Below, piece after piece: positions 1 through 7,098 of a stretch of DNA of 64,000 bases. Below the pieces are notes generated by a model that was given only the letters and a program-made list of their open reading frames with translations, ran no database searches and had not been told where the DNA came from. This DNA comes from Candidatus Saccharimonadales bacterium. Its GTDB lineage: Bacteria; Patescibacteriota; Saccharimonadia; Saccharimonadales; UBA4665. The position numbers and the translations under genes were made by a program. The stretch lies in contig JANWHZ010000045.1 of the NCBI GenBank assembly GCA_025450135.1, positions 1-64,000 on the forward strand, read 5' to 3'. Positions within the stretch are counted from its first letter, which is position 1; every line of letters begins with the position of its first letter.

Positions 1-855
1 GCCATACGCAAGCGCTTCCACCTCGATGAATATTTTTCACCTGAACGCACATCAACAAGCAACGAGTTGCTAGAGGCCGCAGACCTGATAGTCTTTATGA
101 GCCCCGATATTGCAAGCGACGCTACTCATCGCTTCACGTTTAATCCCGATAAGGCCGTCACATGGCAGGTAGCCGATGTTGGCCGACTGTCTGTCAGGCG
201 GGGCGTGGACGCAGACGAGTCTGAGCTACGCGTCGCAGAAGCTGGACAGACTGCCAGACGTCTACAGACGCAGTGTCGCGATTTTATCAGCGAAATCACG
301 CGGCTAAGCTGGGCTGATGTGGTGGATGAGAATAATAATCCGCGTGGGTTTAGACTACCAGTAAACTTGATATACCAAAAAGGACTGTGGTGGCGAGGCT
401 GCCACATAGTAGTATCGCTGCCAAATCGTAAATTCTTGATCGAGCAACGTTCAGACAGTATCTATATGGATCCTGGGATGCTCGATATTACCCTAGGGGG
501 CGGAGTGGACACAGGCGAAGAGCCATTACAAGCTGCCGTACGTGAGGCAAAAGAAGAATTAGGATTAAACTTGCCTGCTAACTCGCTCAAAATAATAGAT
601 GTCCGCAAATGGGACGCCTACCATCCACGCTATAAGGTCAATACAAAGATATTTCTATATACGTTCCACGCTAGACTGTCGACAAACGCACCGCTGCTCC
701 GGATCCAGAAGAAGGAGGTGGCAGCCGTCCACACGCTGACATACCGCCAAATTCTCTGGCTCATCCGCTTCCACCACCTTAAACGATTAGGTCGGCTAAA
801 GGCTGCGTATGCATATTACCGGGCTATTGTTGCTGCAAGCAGACGAAACGGCTAA
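1..855 (+). CDS. Phosphatase-like domain fused to a Nudix hydrolase (5' partial)
   Basis: The frame is open from base 1, so the true start lies outside the window. The visible N-terminal part (about 100 residues) has the pattern NELLEAADLIVFMSPD, which resembles the late part of low-molecular-weight tyrosine phosphatases; its catalytic P-loop would be upstream and cannot be seen. The second half is a Nudix domain, opened by DVVDENNNPRGF as in IPP-isomerase-like Nudix proteins, with a complete Nudix box (GGGVDTGEE then REAKEELGL). Nudix enzymes hydrolyse nucleoside-diphosphate-linked substrates; the substrate here is unknown. The C-terminus is basic. The gene ends 16 bp before the convergent glucokinase gene. 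The Nudix call is firm; the phosphatase-like call is inference from a short stretch. Confidence 0.75.
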   Translation, partial: AIRKRFHLDEYFSPERTSTSNELLEAADLIVFMSPDIASDATHRFTFNPDKAVTWQVADVGRLSVRRGVDADESELRVAEAGQTARRLQTQCRDFISEITRLSWADVVDENNNPRGFRLPVNLIYQKGLWWRGCHIVVSLPNRKFLIEQRSDSIYMDPGMLDITLGGGVDTGEEPLQAAVREAKEELGLNLPANSLKIIDVRKWDAYHPRYKVNTKIFLYTFHARLSTNAPLLRIQKKEVAAVHTLTYRQILWLIRFHHLKRLGRLKAAYAYYRAIVAASRRNG

Positions 856-870
856 CCATTTTTTGAGATT

Positions 871-1899
871 CTACTCTTTCGCCAGCGATAATGCACCCCT
901 AGCAGCAACGTGGGGATCAGTAACTAGGTATACTGGGACATTTTCAAGCCAGTTGTCATGCACAGAGCCATTACGGGCAAACCGCGTAAGCATATTGGTA
1001 TGCGCTGCCAAATACTCGCCTAGCCCTAATACCATACTGCCGGTAAGATAAATGCCTCCTCGTGCCACAAATGCGATAGCCAGATCAGACATCGCCGAGC
1101 CGAGCATACTCCCCAACTGTTCCAAGATTATTCGCGCTACATCTCTGCTAGTACCCGTACCTGCCTCTGCAAACTCTAAAAGAACCGAGCCTACCGGTCG
1201 CTTGGCATCACGCGCCCGTATAATAGCAGCTAGCAGCTCAGTGTCATAATGGACTGTCAGCACATGATCAATGAGATGATTTATACCCATCTTTCCAGAG
1301 AGGGCGATCTCAGCTGATACGTGGGGATACGTGCTCTGTAAATATCTCAGGTACATGGCCTCTGCATCATCTTCAGGCTGAATACCAATATGGCCACCCT
1401 CACTCGCAACAAACACCCGTCTCTTAGCCTGCTTGTCCCAAACTGCAGCCGCCATACCAAACCCAGTGCTAAGCGCCATTACCACTTTGCAACCTGTTTG
1501 CACTGGAGTGCCGGGCCGTAGCTCTTTTAGCTCCACACTCTCTTCTGTCAAAGCTCCGGCAGCCGTACCAACCATATCATTCACCGTTTCAAATACCGTA
1601 CCGGGGTATTCTTTTTCAGCTGCAAGTGGGCTAAACTCTGGCCAGGTGGCGTTCGTCACTTCGATTGCACCTGTATCTTCATTTCTAGGCCCAGCCATGG
1701 CAAGAACTACTTTGGCCGGCCGTTTGCCAAGTTTGGCAAAGTAGTCATCAAGAACAGCCTCCATATTTGGATACTCGCTAGTCATATATCGATGGTACGT
1801 CTCACTGTGTGAATCTAAGATACCCACCTTTGTCCCGCCAACGTCAATTCCGGCAAAGAGTGTCGCATCTACTGGTAACGATAGTGCAGCATGAGTCAT
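871..1899 (-). CDS. glk: Glucokinase-like sugar kinase
   Basis: 342 aa. The N-terminal phosphate-1 motif GIDVGGTKVGI is that of the hexokinase/ROK/ASKHA fold. Further motifs are LAMAGPRNEDTGAIEVTNATWP (glucokinase-type), STGFGMAAAVW and EGGHIGIQP, which fit the Glk family (PF02685) better than ROK because no ROK CXCGXXGCXE zinc motif is present. Expected reaction: ATP-dependent phosphorylation of glucose to glucose-6-phosphate in the cytosol. The ATG at 1899 is preceded by CCGGAG about 6 nt upstream. The gene lies downstream of tuf on the same strand, separated from it by an intrinsic terminator, so it is probably transcribed independently. The substrate could be another hexose. Confidence 0.8.
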   Translation of the reverse strand: MTHAALSLPVDATLFAGIDVGGTKVGILDSHSETYHRYMTSEYPNMEAVLDDYFAKLGKRPAKVVLAMAGPRNEDTGAIEVTNATWPEFSPLAAEKEYPGTVFETVNDMVGTAAGALTEESVELKELRPGTPVQTGCKVVMALSTGFGMAAAVWDKQAKRRVFVASEGGHIGIQPEDDAEAMYLRYLQSTYPHVSAEIALSGKMGINHLIDHVLTVHYDTELLAAIIRARDAKRPVGSVLLEFAEAGTGTSRDVARIILEQLGSMLGSAMSDLAIAFVARGGIYLTGSMVLGLGEYLAAHTNMLTRFARNGSVHDNWLENVPVYLVTDPHVAARGALSLAKE

Positions 1900-1961
1900 A
1901 GTTACTCCGGATTTACCTACAGCCTACAATAGCCCGCTAGGGCTACAAATTCAAGGCAACA

Positions 1962-1988
1962 AAAGAGCGCCCACAAGGAGCGCTCTTT
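1962..1988 (-). terminator. Intrinsic terminator after tuf
   Basis: A 9-bp inverted repeat (AAAGAGCGC / GCGCTCTTT) with a 9-nt loop is followed on the minus strand by TTTTG. It sits 18 bp after the tuf stop codon and closes the rpsL-to-tuf transcription block. Confidence 0.8.
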
Positions 1989-2005
1989 AACAAACACAGC
2001 TGGAA

Positions 2006-3190
2006 CTACTTGTCGATCTTGGTTACGACACCAGCACCGACCGTACGACCACCTTCGCGAATAGCGAAGCGCAGACCTTGCTCCATAGCAATCGGAGCAA
2101 GCAGCTTAACTTTAAAGGTGATCGTGTCACCTGGCATAACCATTTCCTTGTCAGCCGGGAGTTCAACCTCACCTGTTACGTCAGTAGTGCGGAAGTAGAA
2201 TTGTGGTTTGTAGCCCTTGAAGAAAGGAGTATGACGGCCGCCTTCTTCTTTGGTGAGGATATAGACTTCGGCATCAAACTCAGTGTGTGGAGTAATAGTA
2301 CCCGGCTTGGCAAGTACCTGGCCACGCTCAATGTCATCGCGCTCAATGCCGCGAAGCAGTACGCCTGCGTTATCTCCCGCTTGGCCTTGGTCAAGAGACT
2401 TCTTGAAGGCTTCAATACCAGTAACAACTGACTTCCTGGTTGGGCGGATACCGACAATTTCAACTTCGTCGTTGATCTTCACGACGCCTTGCTCAATACG
2501 GCCAGTGGCAACAGTGCCGCGACCCTTGATTGAAAATACGTCTTCGATAGGCATGAGGAATGGCTTGTCGAGATCACGCTTTGGCTCTGGAATGTACTCG
2601 TCCATTTCTTCCACGAGCTTCATGACTGCATCTTCTGCTTCTGCATCACCAGCCACTGCCTTGGTTGCAGAGCCACGGACGATAGGAGCGTTGCGGTCAA
2701 ACCCATTCTTTTCCAACAAGTCACGCACTTCCTCTTCGACAAGGTCGACAAGTTCGGGATCTGCAAGGTCCATCTTGTTCAGGAAGACGAGGATCTTCGG
2801 AACGCCAACCTGGCGAGCCAAGAGCACATGCTCGCGGGTCTGCGGCATCGGGCCATCGGCGGCTGAAACAACGAGGATGGCACCATCAACCTGGGCGGCG
2901 CCAGTGATCATATTCTTAACATAGTCAGCATGACCTGGCATGTCGACGTGCGCATAGTGGCGCTTGGCACTTTCATACTCCTGGTGAGAAGTAGCGATGG
3001 TGATGCCACGTGCCTTCTCTTCCGGCGCATTGTCAATTTGGTCGTACGCGACCGGCTTATTGGTATCGCTTGGCAATTTCTTGGCAAGCACCATAGTGAT
3101 GGCTGCTGTCAAGGTTGTCTTACCGTGGTCAACGTGACCCATAGTACCAACGTTAACGTGCGGCTTAGCGCGGCTGAATGTTCCTGCCAT
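2006..3190 (-). CDS. tuf: Elongation factor Tu
   Basis: 394 aa, the normal EF-Tu length. The GTPase motifs are visible: GHVDHGKTT (P-loop), the T-rich switch I region with RGITIATSH, DMPGHADY (G3), NKMD (G4). Domains 2 and 3 follow, ending GVVTKIDK. EF-Tu delivers aminoacyl-tRNA to the ribosomal A site. The ATG at 3190 is preceded by AAGGAG 11 nt upstream. It is the last gene of the str block (rpsL-rpsG-x-y-fusA-tuf) and has its own probable promoter in the 123-bp gap after fusA, which would allow extra expression. Confidence 0.98.
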   Translation of the reverse strand: MAGTFSRAKPHVNVGTMGHVDHGKTTLTAAITMVLAKKLPSDTNKPVAYDQIDNAPEEKARGITIATSHQEYESAKRHYAHVDMPGHADYVKNMITGAAQVDGAILVVSAADGPMPQTREHVLLARQVGVPKILVFLNKMDLADPELVDLVEEEVRDLLEKNGFDRNAPIVRGSATKAVAGDAEAEDAVMKLVEEMDEYIPEPKRDLDKPFLMPIEDVFSIKGRGTVATGRIEQGVVKINDEVEIVGIRPTRKSVVTGIEAFKKSLDQGQAGDNAGVLLRGIERDDIERGQVLAKPGTITPHTEFDAEVYILTKEEGGRHTPFFKGYKPQFYFRTTDVTGEVELPADKEMVMPGDTITFKVKLLAPIAMEQGLRFAIREGGRTVGAGVVTKIDK

Positions 3191-3268
3191 AACTGTGTTA
3201 TCTCCTTAGGTTAGGCGTTAGTGAGTATTACGATTGCGTGGGAAAAACCGCACACAAATACAGGGGTT

Positions 3269-3297
3269 AGTTTACCGGAATTTAGCACCGGTGTAAA
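3269..3297 (-). promoter_or_regulatory. Probable tuf promoter
   Basis: On the minus strand a -35 TTTACA (3292-3297) and a -10 TAAACT (3269-3274) are separated by exactly 17 bp, in the fusA-tuf gap. This gives a leader of roughly 70 nt before the tuf start. Confidence 0.55.
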
Positions 3298-3313
3298 GAG
3301 TTCGCTTGGGCGG

Positions 3314-5401
3314 CTATTTGCCGCTCTTGGCGATGATCGCCTCAGCGACGTTGCGTGGTACGTCTTCGTAGTGGTCAAGCTCCATACTGGAGCTAGCACG
3401 ACCCTTAGTCATACTGCGAATGTCTGTGGTATACCCGAACATCTCCCCGAGCGGTACGAATGCAGTAATCTCCTTGATGCCGGGGCTAAGATCATCCATT
3501 TTCTCGATACGGCCGCGCCGGCTGTTTAGGTCGCCAATAATGTCACCCATGAACTCTTCGGGCGTAACGACAACGACCTTCATGATTGGTTCCATTAGCA
3601 CCGGGTTGGCTTTCTTAACACCTTCCTGAAGCGCCATTGATCCGGCAATCTTAAAGGCCATTTCGGATGAGTCGACCTCATGGTAAGAACCGTCATATAG
3701 CTCAGCGCGGAGGTCTACGACTGGGAAGCCAGCAAGCACACCATTACCCATAGCTTCCTTGATGCCCTGCTCAATTGGCTTAATATATTCGCCTGGGATA
3801 GCGCCACCTTTAACGGCATTGATGAACTCAAATCCTTTACCAGCTTCATTTTGGAACAAGCGCAGCCAGACATCGCCGTACTGGCCCTTACCGCCAGATT
3901 GACGGATGAACTTGCCTTGAACTTCGACGCCATCTTTACGAATCGTTTCACGGTATGCAACCTGTGGCTGACCGACATTGGCCTCGACAGTGAATTCACG
4001 CTTCATACGGTCAACGATAATTTCCAGATGAAGCTCACCCATGCCTGAGATGATTGTCTGCCCGGTTTCATTATCTACACGGATACGGAAGGTTGGGTCT
4101 TCCTCGGCGAGGCGTTGCAATGCCAGACTCATTTTCTCTTGGTCGCTCTTTGTTCTTGGCTCAATAGCAATGGAGACCGGCGGCTCAGGGAAGGTAATAC
4201 TCTCAAGCACGATCGGGTTATTAGGGTCACAGATGGTATTGCCGGTTGTCGTGCCCTTGAGCCCAACAATAGCAGCGATATCACCAGCACCAACTTCAGT
4301 AACATCCTCTCGCTTGTCGGCAAATAGACGGACAAGTCTGCCAACACGCTCTTTTTCACCGGTTGAGCTATTCATGATATAGCTACCAGCTTGGATCTTG
4401 CCAGAGTAAACACGGAAATATGCCAGCTTACCAACAAATGGATCAGTCGTGATCTTAAAAGCGAGACCTGTAAACGGTTCGTTTTCACTCGGCTTACGCT
4501 CAATCTCGTCACCAGTTTTCGGATGCGTACCCCAAACTGAACCACGATCTTCTGGGCTTGGCAGGAAATCAGCCACCATATCGAGTACTTTCTCAACGAT
4601 TACGCCACGTCCATCGCCGCCAGTCACAGCAAAGAAGTCGCCGGACAGTACTGCACCGCGAACAGCTTGCCGTATTTCATCTTCAGTCAGGCCGTCTTCG
4701 CCAACTTCAAAGTATTTCTCAAGCAATTTTTCATCTTCGGCGACTGCATTCTCCACTAGCATCGAGCGATAACGTTTCACCTTATCCATCATGTCAGCAG
4801 GGATCTCGCCTTCGATCAGCTCGTGGTCAGAAAAATCCTTATATGTATATGCCTTCATGCTGATCAGGTCGACAACACCATTGACGCTCTGCTCAAAGCC
4901 GATCGGCAGGTGTACTGGAAAAGCATGTTTTGAAAGACGGTTATGAATACTCTCGAGTGATTTATAGAAATCACCGCCGGTCTGGTTAATCTTATTAATG
5001 AAGCAGATGCGCGGTACTCCGTACTTAGTAGCTTGGCGCCAAACAGTCTCAGACTGTGACTCGACACCCATCTTACCGTCGAATACAACGACAGCACCAT
5101 CGAGCACCCGCAACGAGCGCTCCACCTCGACCGTAAAGTCTATGTGTCCTGGGGTGTCAATAATGTTAATTTGATGACCCTTCCAATACGCAGTCACCGC
5201 CGCGGATACGATAGTGATACCACGCTCGCGTTCCTGAGCCATCCAGTCGGTTGTCGTTTCACCCTCGTGAACAGCACCGATCTTATGCTTCAACCCCGTA
5301 CGATATAAAATACCTTCGGTAGTAGTGGTCTTGCCGGCATCAATGTGCGCGATAATACCAATATTTCTAATCTTACTTAGTGCGTATTTTGTTGCCGCCA
5401 T
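3314..5401 (-). CDS. fusA: Elongation factor G
   Basis: About 695 aa, the normal length for EF-G. Motifs: NIGIIAHIDAGKTTTTE (P-loop), ERERGITIVSAAV (switch I), DTPGHIDF (G3), FINKINQTGG (G4; canonical NKMD/NKLD reads NKIN, a mild variant). Domains II-V follow, with the domain IV segment GQYGDVW. It catalyses ribosomal translocation and, with RRF, recycling. The start at 5401 (MAATKYAL) is chosen over an in-frame extension to 5455 because EF-G homologues begin here and because a GGAGAAAGG element lies just upstream. It is the penultimate gene of the str block. Confidence 0.97.
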   Translation of the reverse strand: MAATKYALSKIRNIGIIAHIDAGKTTTTEGILYRTGLKHKIGAVHEGETTTDWMAQERERGITIVSAAVTAYWKGHQINIIDTPGHIDFTVEVERSLRVLDGAVVVFDGKMGVESQSETVWRQATKYGVPRICFINKINQTGGDFYKSLESIHNRLSKHAFPVHLPIGFEQSVNGVVDLISMKAYTYKDFSDHELIEGEIPADMMDKVKRYRSMLVENAVAEDEKLLEKYFEVGEDGLTEDEIRQAVRGAVLSGDFFAVTGGDGRGVIVEKVLDMVADFLPSPEDRGSVWGTHPKTGDEIERKPSENEPFTGLAFKITTDPFVGKLAYFRVYSGKIQAGSYIMNSSTGEKERVGRLVRLFADKREDVTEVGAGDIAAIVGLKGTTTGNTICDPNNPIVLESITFPEPPVSIAIEPRTKSDQEKMSLALQRLAEEDPTFRIRVDNETGQTIISGMGELHLEIIVDRMKREFTVEANVGQPQVAYRETIRKDGVEVQGKFIRQSGGKGQYGDVWLRLFQNEAGKGFEFINAVKGGAIPGEYIKPIEQGIKEAMGNGVLAGFPVVDLRAELYDGSYHEVDSSEMAFKIAGSMALQEGVKKANPVLMEPIMKVVVVTPEEFMGDIIGDLNSRRGRIEKMDDLSPGIKEITAFVPLGEMFGYTTDIRSMTKGRASSSMELDHYEDVPRNVAEAIIAKSGK

Positions 5402-5429
5402 TATTCTTGCCCTTTCTCCTATTTTATCC

Positions 5430-5648
5430 TTATTTTGCCAATTCTTCTGCAACATTCACAAGTGCAAGCATCGGTAAGCAATTGGCACCTTCACACTCTA
5501 CTATGGCGCCTGCAGCTGGCTGACCGGATGCAGCGACGTTCAGCGAGTAGGCGCAGCTCTGCCGCTCACTAGCTAATCTTCTGAGGTCTCGCTCAAATGC
5601 CACACGCTCATCTAGTGCACGTTCAAACGCATTCATAGCAATTAGCAC
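5430..5648 (-). CDS. Small hypothetical protein in the str operon
   Basis: 72 codons from a GTG at 5648; an ATG at 5636 (MNAFERALDE) is equally possible. The sequence is acidic/amphipathic (FERDLRRLASERQ) with two cysteines near the end (CEGANCLP). It lies between the 135-aa unknown gene and fusA, ends 28 bp before the fusA ATG, and is in the same strand and spacing as an operon member. A TAGGAGAAGG element at the end of the preceding gene is about 40 nt from the GTG, too far for an ideal ribosome binding site. No family recognised. It might be a chance frame. Confidence 0.4.
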   Translation of the reverse strand: MLIAMNAFERALDERVAFERDLRRLASERQSCAYSLNVAASGQPAAGAIVECEGANCLPMLALVNVAEELAK

Positions 5649-5700
5649 ACGCTCATTCGCAGCGACAATCGTGCTATCTGTGTGAGCCTTCTCCTAGGCA

Positions 5701-6108
5701 CTAGCGAAGCCTTCTGAGCTGGCGCGACCATGTATCGTGGTCGGCTAGTGTTTGGTATCGGACCATGTTAACGATCACCCTGCCAGCTGCGCTAGCTTGG
5801 TCTCTTAACGCACGCTGTGCAAGTACGCACTCAAAGAGTGCACCAGCCGGAAAGTATGCGGGATCAAACATCACTGTTCCAGTAAGATCATAGGCTTCGA
5901 CGACCCCCCACATATGGGCTTGTGCTTTGGACACAGCTGGGTTCATTTGGTCGGCCGGCTGATCCGGTATGCCGCACTCCGATTCTGTTCCAGTTTCGGA
6001 TGAGACGTGCTGATCCCAAAGGTCATATTGCTGCGGGTGAGTAATATCACCCTCAGTTGGTTCAGGTGTACCCGGAATGCGTTCAAGAACAGGACTAGCA
6101 ACAGGCAT
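5701..6108 (-). CDS. Unknown protein with LERIPG motif, in the str operon
   Basis: 135 aa from the ATG at 6108, four bases after the rpsG stop, so it is very likely translated in the rpsG operon. The N-terminus reads SPVLERIPGTPEPTE, and a nearly identical motif (RPTLERVPGSPPE) starts the GNAT-like protein at 20111-20899. After a low-complexity polar linker (residues 15-45) comes an ordered part (AHMWGVVEAYDLTGTVMFDP and a basic C-terminus SRQLRRLR). No known domain recognised. The canonical str operon has no gene here. It may be a lineage-specific ribosome- or translation-associated factor, but that is only inferred from position. Confidence 0.7.
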   Translation of the reverse strand: MPVASPVLERIPGTPEPTEGDITHPQQYDLWDQHVSSETGTESECGIPDQPADQMNPAVSKAQAHMWGVVEAYDLTGTVMFDPAYFPAGALFECVLAQRALRDQASAAGRVIVNMVRYQTLADHDTWSRQLRRLR

Positions 6109-6112
6109 AGGT

Positions 6113-6592
6113 CTAACCCCGTGCAAAATGAGCAAAGGCGCGATTAGCTTCTGCCATCTTATGGGTGTCTTCGCGCTTTTTAACTGCCGCACCCTGGTTG
6201 TTATATGCGTCTACAAGCTCAGCGGCAATGCGTTGGTTCATTGGCATACCTTTGCGTGCTCGAGCCGCTTGGACAAACCACATAGTGGTAAGGTGATTTT
6301 GGCGCTGACCTTTAACTTCGAAAGGAATTTGATAATTTGCGCCACCTACACGACGAGAGCGTGTCTCCATGTGTGGCTGAACATTCTTAAAAGCTTGTTC
6401 GAACACTTCTAAAGGATTCTTAACCTTAAGCTTATCGGCGGCAAGCTGGATACCTTCGTAGACTAGTGTTTCCGCAATTTGCTTCTTGCCGTTTAGCATA
6501 ACTCGATTAATCAGACGTTGGATTTGGACAGATTGATAAACGCGATCGGCATTTACTTCACGAACCAGCGCCTTAGTCTTATGACGTGGCAT
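6113..6592 (-). CDS. rpsG: 30S ribosomal protein S7
   Basis: 159 aa, a normal S7 length. Family sequence is clear: LINRVMLNGKKQIAE, the EVFEQAFKNVQPHMETRSRRVGG segment and the NQRIAAELVDAYNNQG helix, ending AFAHFARG. S7 nucleates assembly of the 30S head and contacts the E-site tRNA. Its ATG overlaps the TAA stop of rpsL by one base (TAATG), typical of translational coupling. Confidence 0.97.
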   Translation of the reverse strand: MPRHKTKALVREVNADRVYQSVQIQRLINRVMLNGKKQIAETLVYEGIQLAADKLKVKNPLEVFEQAFKNVQPHMETRSRRVGGANYQIPFEVKGQRQNHLTTMWFVQAARARKGMPMNQRIAAELVDAYNNQGAAVKKREDTHKMAEANRAFAHFARG

Positions 6593-7005
6593 TACTTGCT
6601 TCCCTTCTTGGCACCATATAAGCTACGACTCTTCTTGCGGTTCTGCACACCTTGAAGGTCAAGCGCGCCACGGACAATATGATAGCGTACACCTGGGAGA
6701 TCTTTCACGCGTCCACCGCGGACAAGTACTACAGCATGCTCCTGCAGATTATGCCCTTCGCCTGGAATGTAGGCCCAAACTTCTTGGCCATTGCTCAGGC
6801 GAACGCGAGCAACTTTTCGCAGCGCCGAGTTCGGCTTCTTTGGAGTCTTAGTCGTCACTTTGATACAGACACCACGCTTCAGCGGCGATGCCTTCTCATA
6901 GCTCTCCGTCTTAAGATTGTTGGTAATGCGCTGCAGCGCTGGTGACTTACTCTTGGTCGTCACCTTAGTGCGCGGTTTGCGCACTAATTGATTAATTGTT
7001 GGCAT
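6592..7005 (-). CDS. rpsL: 30S ribosomal protein S12
   Basis: 137 aa. Motifs PTINQLVRKPR, KKPNSALRKVARVRLSNG and the PGEGHNLQEHAVVLVRGGRVKDLPGVRYH block identify S12, the decoding-centre protein. The two lysines of the streptomycin site (K43-type in TKTPKKPNSAL and K88-type in GGRVKDLPG) are present, predicting a streptomycin-sensitive type. The ATG at 7005 follows AAGGAG by 5 nt. The gap to rpoC is 93 bp with no terminator, so it may be co-transcribed with rpoBC. Confidence 0.97.
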   Translation of the reverse strand: MPTINQLVRKPRTKVTTKSKSPALQRITNNLKTESYEKASPLKRGVCIKVTTKTPKKPNSALRKVARVRLSNGQEVWAYIPGEGHNLQEHAVVLVRGGRVKDLPGVRYHIVRGALDLQGVQNRKKSRSLYGAKKGSK

Positions 7006-7098
7006 TAATGCTCCTTATTGGCTGTAATCTGCTGCGGCGAGACGTATGCCGACGTCAAGGCTCGGATTACTTATATTGATTTACTTATTGTAACAACT

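Noticed and set aside
2283..2924. 213-codon plus-strand ORF inside tuf
   Set aside because: Fully antisense to tuf; Ser/Arg/Thr-rich composition typical of a shadow frame.
5402..5455. N-terminal extension of EF-G
   Set aside because: Homologues begin at MAATKYAL; the extension covers the ribosome binding site and the end of the preceding small ORF.
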